Assembly: GCA_050115015.1 (NCBI GenBank)
Contig: JASFRI010000317.1
Span: 1 to 5,159, forward strand
Length of the DNA: 5,159 nt
Direction: 5' to 3'
DNA from: JASFRI01 sp050115015
Lineage (GTDB): Bacteria; Acidobacteriota; Polarisedimenticolia; CBDVAL01
The position numbers were made by a program, and so were the translations under genes. Under the pieces are notes generated by a model. That model ran no database searches, was not told the DNA's origin, and saw only the letters and a program-made list of their open reading frames with translations. Every line of letters begins with the position of its first letter. Within the stretch, counting starts at the first letter, position 1. This document shows positions 1 through 5,159 of the stretch, one piece after another.

Positions 1-92
1 GTCCGCTGCCAGAGGCCGTCGACCTCCCGCTGCGCCCCCGGCGCCGCGGGAAGCGCCGCCAGCAGGAGGCAGGCGATGCCCGCAGCGGTCAT
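1..92 (-). CDS. 5' end of a probable exported protein, cut by the window edge
   Basis: Only the first 30 codons are present; the frame is open to position 1. The ATG overlaps the stop of the preceding FG-GAP gene as ATGA, the classic arrangement for translational coupling. The peptide starts MTAAGIACLLLAALPAAPGA and continues QREVDGLWQR. Residues 5-17 are a compact hydrophobic stretch and PGA at 18-20 would suit signal peptidase I cleavage, so I infer a secreted or periplasmic protein. The n-region has no Lys or Arg, which weakens the signal-peptide call somewhat. Cys8 sits inside the hydrophobic stretch and is not at a convincing lipobox. No other ATG, GTG or TTG lies close upstream in this frame. 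The mature sequence is too short to assign a family. The coupling suggests it is made together with the exported propeller protein. Confidence 0.6.
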   Translation of the reverse strand, partial: MTAAGIACLLLAALPAAPGAQREVDGLWQR

Positions 93-1753
93 GAGCCGGC
101 CCCGCTCAGGTGGAGCTCCATGCGGACGGGGGCGCTCACGTCCTCGGAGGTGGCGGGCAGCGGCCGGGTGATCCGGAGGTCCGCCCTGCCGTCCCCGTCC
201 AGGTCGCCGATGTACACGAGATCCAGGCTCGGCGGCTCCTCCTCCAGCTCCACGGCGAGGTCGGGGTGCCGGGGGAAGCGGCACCCGGGCCCCCCCCGAT
301 GAATGGTGATCCTCCGCCCCCGGCCCAGGTGCACGAAGTCCTGACGGCCGTCTCCGTCGAAGTCCCCGGCGAACTGGGCGAACCTCCCGAGCTTGAGGTT
401 GTCCAGGTCGAGCCGGAGCTTCTCGGCGAGGTCGAGCCCGGTGACCTCCCGGAAGCGGCGATCGGCGGTCTGGCAGTACACGTGGAAGTCGAGGCCGATA
501 CCGACCTTCCGGGTCGCGAGGATCTTCAACGCCTGGAACACGGAGAAGTCCAGGGTCACGCTGACCAGGTCCTGCCGTCCGTCGCCGTCGAGGTCCTGGA
601 AGCTCGCGATCCGGAAGGGGAGTCCCTCCGCGGTCAGATCCGCGTCCACCGTGTGCCCGGTCACCACCATGCCGAAGTACGGATCCGTCTCCACGGCCAG
701 GTCCGGCGTCAGATCATGGAAGCGATAGTCCTGCACTGGCCTGCGGGCTTCCTTCAGGGTCGCGCGCAGGCCGTCGCCGCGGTCCCGCTCCCGGCTCCGC
801 ACCAGCTCGGCGCGGCGGTCGCCGTCGAGATCCCGCAGGGTCACCACGTCCCGCGGGCGGGCGTCCACCATGGGCGGGAAGCCCGCGATCCGGAGCTGCG
901 AGCCGTCATCGTGGCAGTCCACCGGCTGGCCGCGGACCGGCTCGAAGGAGCCGTCACCCCGGCCCAGGAGCACCGACGGTCCCTCGCCGGTGGAGGGATC
1001 GAGCCCCTTCTCGAAGACCAGGTCCGGGAACGCATCGCCGTTCACGTGGCCCACCCGTGGGATCGGGTACCAGCGGCGGCCCGGCGTGGAGCCCGGCAGG
1101 GGGGGGCGGCCCGCCGGCCGCAGGCCGGAGGGGCTCCAGACGTATACCGCCAGCCCGCCGTCGGTCGGGATCAGGAGGTCGGCGTCGCCGTCGCCGTCCA
1201 GATCCCGGACCAGTCGCAGGGAGGGGTAGAAGGCGCCGGTGTGCGCCAGCACCGGCGGATCCTCGAGGACCGGCTTCAGCCGCAGGCGGGTGCCGCCGGG
1301 CTCCAGCAGGAGCGCCGAGAGCCCCTGGTCGGTCAGGGCGACGAGGTCCATCCCTTCCGGCCCGGGCTCCAGATTCAGGACGGAGCGCGGGAGCCGGAAC
1401 GGGGGGGCCGCGAGCGTGTAGCCGCCGTCGGGCTCTCCCCGGTAGAAGCGCACCTCCCGTCGATCGAACAGGGCCGGGATGACCGTGGTCACCTGGACCA
1501 GGTCCTCGATACGGTCTCCCCCGATCTCCTGGATCTCGGTGAAGGCGACCACCACCACCAGATCCAGGCGGCCGTCCCGGTCCAGGTCCGTGGGGATGAC
1601 GAGGGCCGGAGGGCCGGGCAGATCCAGCACCACGGGACGCAGGGTGAGTCGTTCCGTGCGCGCTCCCCCGGGCGCGGTGGCCAGGAGGACGGCGATGAGG
1701 AAGCACCCGGCCCGGCACCGGGAGCGTCTCGGGCGCAAGCGAGAACCCTGCAC
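89..1753 (-). CDS. Exported FG-GAP/VCBS-repeat beta-propeller protein
   Basis: About 554 residues from a GTG start. An N-terminal Arg-rich segment is followed by a hydrophobic core (about residues 17-27) and a likely signal peptidase I site after PGGA (residue 31), so the product should leave the cytoplasm. The mature part carries seven clear calcium-loop motifs of the DxDGDGxxDL type, at about residues 56, 184, 236, 308, 387, 464 and 517, plus a worn copy near 127. This is the hallmark of FG-GAP/VCBS (integrin-alpha-like) propellers, which generally act in adhesion or binding outside the cell. The target here is unknown, and I see no catalytic motif or sorting domain. The start is uncertain: the frame is open to a GTG at 1834, but that start would overlap the dksA-like gene and put more than 40 residues before the signal. 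GTG 1753 leaves a 34-nt gap, though its Shine-Dalgarno match is poor. The gene is probably cotranscribed with the dksA-like gene upstream. Confidence 0.85.
   Translation of the reverse strand: MQGSRLRPRRSRCRAGCFLIAVLLATAPGGARTERLTLRPVVLDLPGPPALVIPTDLDRDGRLDLVVVVAFTEIQEIGGDRIEDLVQVTTVIPALFDRREVRFYRGEPDGGYTLAAPPFRLPRSVLNLEPGPEGMDLVALTDQGLSALLLEPGGTRLRLKPVLEDPPVLAHTGAFYPSLRLVRDLDGDGDADLLIPTDGGLAVYVWSPSGLRPAGRPPLPGSTPGRRWYPIPRVGHVNGDAFPDLVFEKGLDPSTGEGPSVLLGRGDGSFEPVRGQPVDCHDDGSQLRIAGFPPMVDARPRDVVTLRDLDGDRRAELVRSRERDRGDGLRATLKEARRPVQDYRFHDLTPDLAVETDPYFGMVVTGHTVDADLTAEGLPFRIASFQDLDGDGRQDLVSVTLDFSVFQALKILATRKVGIGLDFHVYCQTADRRFREVTGLDLAEKLRLDLDNLKLGRFAQFAGDFDGDGRQDFVHLGRGRRITIHRGGPGCRFPRHPDLAVELEEEPPSLDLVYIGDLDGDGRADLRITRPLPATSEDVSAPVRMELHLSGAGS
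173..1588 (-). repeat. Seven FG-GAP/VCBS calcium-loop repeats plus one degenerate copy
   Basis: Imperfect coding repeats visible as protein motifs and, on the plus strand, as recurring blocks like ccgtcgccgtcgaggtcc. The motifs are DLDRDGRLDL (1588-1559), DLDGDGDADLL (1204-1172), HVNGDAFPDLV (1048-1016), DLDGDRRAELV (832-800), DLDGDGRQDLV (595-563), DFDGDGRQDFV (364-332) and DLDGDGRADLR (205-173). A degenerate copy, NLEPGPEGMDLV, lies at 1375-1340. With it included, spacing is a fairly regular 52-79 residues, which fits one motif per propeller blade. The third motif has an Asn for one of the Asp ligands. Confidence 0.85.
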
Positions 1754-1787
1754 GCCCCCAGCGTACCGCAATCGGGCGGCGCCGGCG

Positions 1788-2192
1788 CTACTCGTCGGCG
1801 CCGCCCGGCTCCTCCTCCAGGATCTGCAGCCCACGACCGCCGCGGGGCATCCCGCGCTCCTGCTCCTCCTGACAGTCGATGCACAACTCGACCCAGGGAG
1901 CGGCGGTCAATCGTTTGCGGCTGATCGTCTCCCCACACGACACGCACAGGCCGTAGTCGTCCGTCTGCACCCGTCTCAGTGCGGCCTCGACGTCCTGCAG
2001 GCGTCGGCGCTCCATGTTGCTCAGGCTGAGGAGGAACTCCTTCGTGTACGATCGCGTGGCGAAGTCGATGTAGTCCTGGGTGCCGTCGTCCAGCTCGCTG
2101 GAGTCCTGGGCGGTCTCCCGGTAGTTGCGGGTCAGCGTCTCCCGGAGCTTCAGCAGCTTCTGTTCGAACTTGTTTCGATCGGCCTTCTTCAT
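1788..2192 (-). CDS. dksA: DksA/TraR-family zinc-finger RNA polymerase regulator
   Basis: 134 residues. Residues 83-107 form the C4 zinc finger C-x2-C-x17-C-x2-C (C83, C86, C104, C107), the spacing of classical DksA. Residues 5-80 should form the helical hairpin that enters the RNA polymerase secondary channel. Near its tip, DYIDFA (40-45) matches the D-x2-D-x-A motif that E. coli DksA needs for activity (D71, D74, A76). I therefore infer a working DksA that acts with ppGpp on promoter open complexes, as the family does. It is shorter at the N-terminus than E. coli DksA (151 aa) and ends in a Gly/Glu-rich tail (about 116-134). The frame is open upstream to 2369, but the promoter at 2303-2275 lies within that extension, and family homology begins near MKKADRNKFE, so ATG 2192 is chosen. 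No strong Shine-Dalgarno sequence precedes it. The FG-GAP gene follows 34 nt downstream. Confidence 0.9.
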   Translation of the reverse strand: MKKADRNKFEQKLLKLRETLTRNYRETAQDSSELDDGTQDYIDFATRSYTKEFLLSLSNMERRRLQDVEAALRRVQTDDYGLCVSCGETISRKRLTAAPWVELCIDCQEEQERGMPRGGRGLQILEEEPGGADE

Positions 2193-2209
2193 GATGACCA
2201 AAGTCTCTG

Positions 2210-2233
2210 AAAAAAGAGCCCTTTCGGCTGCTC
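2210..2233 (-). terminator. Hairpin plus T6 in the dksA leader: intrinsic terminator or attenuator
   Basis: On the minus strand GAGC-(AG bulge)-CC, a GAAA tetraloop, then GG-GCTC form a six-pair stem (2233-2216), followed at once by TTTTTT (2215-2210). A GNRA loop, GC-rich stem and uninterrupted U tract are the marks of an intrinsic terminator. The stem is short and bulged, so its strength is uncertain. It lies only 17 nt before the dksA start codon and downstream of the promoter at 2303-2275, so it would sit in the dksA leader as an attenuator. It could also stop transcripts reading through from the EAL gene. Confidence 0.5.
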
Positions 2234-2274
2234 GCCCGCCGCTCGGGTGGTCCCTGGGCCCGGGAAAGGGCGGA

Positions 2275-2303
2275 ATTGTAGCGCAAGGTCCGAGGGGGGT
2301 CAA
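2275..2303 (-). promoter_or_regulatory. Sigma70-type promoter for the dksA/FG-GAP unit
   Basis: Reading the minus strand, TTGACC (2303-2298) and TACAAT (2280-2275) each match the consensus -35 and -10 boxes at five of six bases, separated by an ideal 17-bp spacer. Transcription should begin near 2268, giving a leader of about 75 nt. The bases after the -10 box (TCCGCCC) are GC-rich, resembling the discriminators of promoters under stringent control. This region lies between the EAL stop (2411) and the dksA start. No hairpin with a T tract was seen between the EAL stop and the -35 box. Confidence 0.7.
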
Positions 2304-2410
2304 CGGCGCCGGCGGGTCGCCGGGGCGGGCCGGACCGTCACGTTCTGCCGCCACCTGGAGCCCCTGCATGTCCAGTCGCCGCCACCGTTCGGACCGGCGA
2401 AAGAACCGGG

Positions 2411-3712
2411 CTAATCCAGCAGGTCGAGCCTCGGTTCGGTCAGCGCGCGGTGCGGTCGGGCGAACAGGTAGCCCTGGGCGAGGAGGACCCCGATGCGGCG
2501 AAGCTCCCGCAGTTCGTCCGTGGTCTCGACCCCCTCGGCGATCATCGAGATGCCGGACATCGTGGAGAACTTGCCGATGGTGTGGATCAGGTCGCGCTTG
2601 ATGTCATGGCGGTGCACGTCCCGGATCAGGCTCATGTCGATCTTGATGAAGTCCGGGCGGACCTCCGCGATGGACTGGAGCCCGGAATAGCCGGAGCCCA
2701 CGTCGTCGATGGCGAGGCGGAAGCCCTGCGAGCGGAAGTACTCCAGGGTCCTGCGGAACGCCTGGAAGTCCTGCACGCCGGAGTGCTCGGTCATCTCGAG
2801 CACCACCCGCTCCGGCTGCAGCCCCGCATCCGCGAGCATCTCCAGGGTCTCGGGGCTGCGGAACTGCGGATCGTAGATCGAGTCCGGCTCGACGTTCAGG
2901 AACAGGAACATCTGCCCCGGATAGCGGCCGATCCCACGGATCGCCGTCTCCCGGCACAGGCGTTCCAGCTCCCAGGTGGCGTTCGCCTCCTGGGCCACCT
3001 GGAACATCTGCTCGATGCTGCGGAACAGCCCATCCGGCACACGGCTCAGGGCCTCGTAGCCGATGACCCGCTGCCGCGACAGGTCGACCACGGGCTGGTA
3101 GACGGGGGTGATCTGGCGACCCTGGAGTACGCGTCGGAGGAGGGACTCCCGGTCCTCGCGGTCCTGGGCCTTGGAGCGCAGGGAGTCGGCCTGGGAGATC
3201 TCCAGGGCCCGGTAGATGGTGCGCTCCGGGCGCTGGTTGGGGTCATTGTCGACCAGCGAGCATCCCACGTAGCAGCCGAAGCAGTCGTTGAAGCGGGCCG
3301 GAAGCCGTCCCGCCAGGAAGGCGCGCAGGGGGGCGCGGAGCCGCTCCCGCGTCCGTTCCAGGTCCGCGCGGTCGATCCGCGACCGGTCCCGGGGAGCCGA
3401 CAGGAGGATCACGAAGGCGTTTCCGTTCACCATCATGTCCGCCACGTCATCCTCGCGCCGGAGATGGCGGTGCTTGAAGTCCTGCAGGAACTCGGCGACC
3501 TCCCGCATCAGACGGTCGAAGCTCCGCCATCCGAATGCCTGCTCCAGGGGCTGCTCCTGGACGATGTTCACGGTGATCACCGCCAGCTGCCCCGTGGTGC
3601 CCAGCAGCTGCTTCATCTTGCCGAGCAGCAGCGGCAGCATCGGCAGCTCGGTGACGTTGTCGAAGAGCAGGCCCCGGTCCCTCCGGCTCGCGCTACCCGC
3701 GCGGCGGCTCAT
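2411..3712 (-). CDS. Degenerate-GGDEF/EAL c-di-GMP phosphodiesterase
   Basis: 433 residues with no membrane segment or signal, so cytosolic. Residues about 14-185 read as a GGDEF fold: FDNVTELP (17-24) stands for the usual D-LTGLPN, but the active-site signature is replaced by NGNAF (96-100), so cyclase activity is not expected. Residues about 190-430 are a full EAL domain. The catalytic set is present: E220 in YEALSR, N273 in FLNVEP, EMTE (306-309), D336-D337 in IDDVGSGYSGL, K357 in FIKID, E393 in IAEGVET and Q413 in AQGYLFARP. I therefore infer hydrolysis of c-di-GMP to pGpG, with the degenerate GGDEF half as a regulatory or ligand-binding domain. ATG 3712 has a good ribosome-binding site, GAGGT at 3723-3719, six bases upstream. 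The gene follows the diguanylate cyclase gene by 49 nt on the same strand, and the enzyme would oppose the cyclase. Confidence 0.92.
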   Translation of the reverse strand: MSRRAGSASRRDRGLLFDNVTELPMLPLLLGKMKQLLGTTGQLAVITVNIVQEQPLEQAFGWRSFDRLMREVAEFLQDFKHRHLRREDDVADMMVNGNAFVILLSAPRDRSRIDRADLERTRERLRAPLRAFLAGRLPARFNDCFGCYVGCSLVDNDPNQRPERTIYRALEISQADSLRSKAQDREDRESLLRRVLQGRQITPVYQPVVDLSRQRVIGYEALSRVPDGLFRSIEQMFQVAQEANATWELERLCRETAIRGIGRYPGQMFLFLNVEPDSIYDPQFRSPETLEMLADAGLQPERVVLEMTEHSGVQDFQAFRRTLEYFRSQGFRLAIDDVGSGYSGLQSIAEVRPDFIKIDMSLIRDVHRHDIKRDLIHTIGKFSTMSGISMIAEGVETTDELRELRRIGVLLAQGYLFARPHRALTEPRLDLLD

Positions 3713-3761
3713 GGGCGGACCTCGGAGGCTCCCGGGGCGCGCATCGCGCTCGGCATGGGGG

Positions 3762-5027
3762 TCAGATCTCCTGGCGCTGGATGTAGAACGCGTCCTCTTC
3801 CTCCGAGAGGTACTTCGTCTCGTGGAGGAACACGCGGTTGCGTCCGGCGTTCTTGGCCTGGTAGAGGGCCTGATCGGCCGCCGAGATCAGCTCCGTCGAC
3901 GTGCGGCCGTCGATCGGGAAGGACGCCACCCCGCCGCTGATGGTCACCCGCCCCATGGGCTGGGTCCTGCCGTTGGGGAACGGGAAGTTCTCGATGGCCT
4001 GCCGGATCTTCTCGGCCGCCTTGAAGGCGCCGTCCTTGGGGGTGTTGGTGAAGATCACGATGAACTCCTCGCCCCCGTAGCGCGCGGTCACGTCGTCCTC
4101 GCGGGTGCTCTCCCGGAGGAGCCGACCGGTGATCTTCAGGGCCTCGTCGCCCGCGAGATGGCCGTTGGCGTCGTTGTAGTTCTTGAAATGGTCGATGTCG
4201 AAGATGAACACCGACAGCGGCGTGTTCGCCTTCTCCGCCTTGAAGATCTCCTCTCCCATGCGGATCAGGAAGTGGCGCTTGTTCGTCAGGCGCGTCAGCC
4301 CATCGGAGTTCGCGGCGGACTGGATCTGCTTGAAGAGGATCGAGTTGTTCAGCGCGATGGACCCCAGGTCCGCCACCATCTTGAGCATCTTCTTCTCGTT
4401 CTTCGGCCGCCGCTTCATGCCGCAGAGTGCGATGACACCGAGCGTCCGGTTGTCATGGACCATCGCCGCGCAGAGCTCCACCCGGGACTGGATCCGGTCC
4501 ATCGGTCCGTCCCCCCGGGCGATGCCCGCCTCGCTGGCGAAGTCGGTCTCACTCATGGTGACCTGGTGCCGGGCCACCCAGCCCACGGGTCCGGAGCCGA
4601 AGCGGATGCTGGTGTCCAGCTCGACATCCGGACCGAGGCCCTTCTTCGCCGCGAGCGCCAGTGTTTCCGGGTCCCGTCCCGTGAAGAAGATGAGGCTCGA
4701 CGTCGGGTCGAAGAGGTAGTCGAGGATCTGGATGAGCAGCGGAGCGATGCTCCGCTTCTCCAGGTGGCTGTTCAGCTGCTTCGTGAAATCGGGCAGCAGC
4801 AGGAAGAAGTTCGAGAGGTTCCGGTTGTCGGCCTGCAGTTGCCAGATGGTGCGGCGCAGGTCCTCGGTCTCGTCCCTGGCCGGTTGCCCGGGATCCGTCG
4901 GCGCGGGACGCGCGGCGACCGCGTCCCCTCGCCGCAGGAAGTGGATCATCCCGACCGCCAGCACCACGACGGCGAAGGCCACGGCCAGGAGCACCGGCGA
5001 GAGGTCCGCTAGAGATTGCAAGTCCAT
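3762..5027 (-). CDS. Membrane-anchored GAF-GGDEF diguanylate cyclase
   Basis: 421 residues. One membrane helix (about 11-31) is followed by a Pro/Ala-rich linker, a helical, probably coiled-coil segment (about 52-90), a GAF-like sensor domain (about 90-235; FGSGPVGWVARHQ at 143-155 is typical) and a GGDEF domain (about 240-402). The GGDEF domain has DGLTRLTNKRHF (242-253), FDIDHFKNYND (276-286), GHLAGD (289-294) and the active-site GGEEF (318-322). These are all that is needed to join two GTP into c-di-GMP at a dimer interface. REDD at 309-312 is an inhibitory-site RxxD at the canonical distance, so product feedback is likely. The GAF ligand is unknown. ATG 5027 is the only sensible start because it precedes the membrane helix directly, yet it has no clear Shine-Dalgarno sequence. 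The EAL phosphodiesterase gene follows at 49 nt and is probably in the same transcript. Confidence 0.93.
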   Translation of the reverse strand: MDLQSLADLSPVLLAVAFAVVVLAVGMIHFLRRGDAVAARPAPTDPGQPARDETEDLRRTIWQLQADNRNLSNFFLLLPDFTKQLNSHLEKRSIAPLLIQILDYLFDPTSSLIFFTGRDPETLALAAKKGLGPDVELDTSIRFGSGPVGWVARHQVTMSETDFASEAGIARGDGPMDRIQSRVELCAAMVHDNRTLGVIALCGMKRRPKNEKKMLKMVADLGSIALNNSILFKQIQSAANSDGLTRLTNKRHFLIRMGEEIFKAEKANTPLSVFIFDIDHFKNYNDANGHLAGDEALKITGRLLRESTREDDVTARYGGEEFIVIFTNTPKDGAFKAAEKIRQAIENFPFPNGRTQPMGRVTISGGVASFPIDGRTSTELISAADQALYQAKNAGRNRVFLHETKYLSEEEDAFYIQRQEI

Positions 5028-5051
5028 GTTTTACAGTACTTTGCAGTCCTG

Positions 5052-5078
5052 ACGGCGCCGTGCCCGCAGGGACGTCCC
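5052..5078. promoter_or_regulatory. Two adjacent 10-bp palindromes in the cyclase leader
   Basis: GGGACGTCCC (5069-5078) and ACGGCGCCGT (5052-5061) are perfect palindromes seven bases apart, in the predicted leader of the diguanylate cyclase gene. They could be an operator or part of RNA structure. In GC-rich DNA some palindromes arise by chance, so the regulatory call is weak. Confidence 0.25.
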
Positions 5079-5107
5079 CGGCGGTTTACCCGGCCCAAAT
5101 CGTCAAA

Positions 5108-5136
5108 AGTATATGTCGCTGAACGGAAAACGGCAA
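5108..5136 (-). promoter_or_regulatory. Sigma70-type promoter for the diguanylate cyclase/EAL unit
   Basis: On the minus strand TTGCCG (5136-5131, four of six consensus bases) and TATACT (5113-5108, five of six) are separated by 17 bp. The surrounding DNA is notably more AT-rich than the rest of the window, as expected of a promoter region. Predicted transcription starts near 5101, leaving a leader of about 74 nt before ATG 5027. The window ends 23 bases upstream of the -35 box, so any upstream operator or divergent gene is not visible. Confidence 0.6.
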
Positions 5137-5159
5137 ATGTAGATCGGTGGGATGTATAT

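Noticed and set aside
1683..1753. Twin-arginine (Tat) or lipoprotein signal on the FG-GAP protein
   Set aside because: An RR pair is present but not in a convincing S-R-R-x-F-L-K context, and no lipobox Cys follows the hydrophobic core; a general Sec signal fits better.
1754..1834. Earlier GTG (1834) or TTG (1771) start for the FG-GAP protein
   Set aside because: GTG 1834 overlaps the dksA-like gene by 47 nt and would leave an n-region of more than 40 residues before the hydrophobic core. Neither has a well-placed ribosome-binding site. The GGAGGAGG at 1818-1811 is not followed by a start codon at a usable distance.
110..1924. Long plus-strand open frame of 604 codons opposite the FG-GAP gene
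   Set aside because: Antisense shadow. The minus strand has a coherent signal peptide and repeated FG-GAP motifs. The plus-strand translation is low-complexity, rich in Val, Gly, Pro and Arg, with no recognisable domain. Long antisense frames are expected in GC-rich genes.
2193..2369. N-terminal extension of the DksA-type protein up to 2369
   Set aside because: The extension is Pro/Gly-rich, lacks family similarity, and contains the promoter and the terminator-like hairpin.
2370..2410. Possible terminator just after the EAL gene (CCGG repeats)
   Set aside because: The CCGG...CCGG pairing is only four bases with a C/T-rich loop and no following T tract, so it does not qualify as an intrinsic terminator.
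2450..3940. Plus-strand open frame of 496 codons opposite the EAL gene
   Set aside because: It runs across two minus-strand genes and the gap between them, and its protein matches nothing I recognise. The opposite strand encodes a full EAL domain with all catalytic motifs.
3288..5012. Plus-strand open frame of 574 codons opposite the cyclase gene
   Set aside because: Same shadow effect. The minus-strand GGDEF motifs and membrane helix establish the real gene, and the antisense product is compositionally biased without domains.

Overview
The window is GC-rich bacterial chromosomal DNA. Every gene I can support lies on the minus strand, so transcription runs from high to low coordinates. Two genes begin with export signals, signalling is by c-di-GMP, and there is a DksA-type RNA polymerase regulator, which together point to a diderm (Gram-negative-type) bacterium. 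A deltaproteobacterial or myxococcal lineage, or one of the GC-rich candidate phyla rich in FG-GAP proteins, would fit, but the sequence does not settle this. No mobile element, CRISPR array, tRNA or rRNA was seen.

Right-hand block (about 5136 down to 2411): a good sigma70-type promoter and a roughly 74-nt leader precede a membrane-anchored GAF-GGDEF diguanylate cyclase (5027-3762). After a 49-nt gap comes a soluble degenerate-GGDEF/EAL c-di-GMP phosphodiesterase (3712-2411). The cyclase keeps its active site and inhibitory site. The EAL domain keeps its catalytic residues, while its GGDEF half has lost the signature. The two genes form a make-and-break c-di-GMP pair, probably in one transcript.

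Left-hand block (about 2303 down to 1): a near-consensus promoter lies between the phosphodiesterase gene and a DksA-type zinc-finger gene (2192-1788). The roughly 75-nt leader between them contains a hairpin followed by six U residues, just upstream of the start codon, which suggests attenuation or a read-through barrier. Closely behind follow an exported FG-GAP/VCBS beta-propeller protein (1753-89) and, overlapping it by ATGA, the first 30 codons of another probably exported protein that runs off the left edge.

The most useful points for follow-up are the promoter/hairpin arrangement before dksA, the possible c-di-GMP receptor role of the degenerate GGDEF domain, and the placing of a global transcription regulator at the head of a unit that encodes secreted proteins. 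I see no clearly novel defence or mobile system. There is no gene-free stretch longer than about 220 bases. The two intergenic regions are covered by the promoter, hairpin and leader entries.
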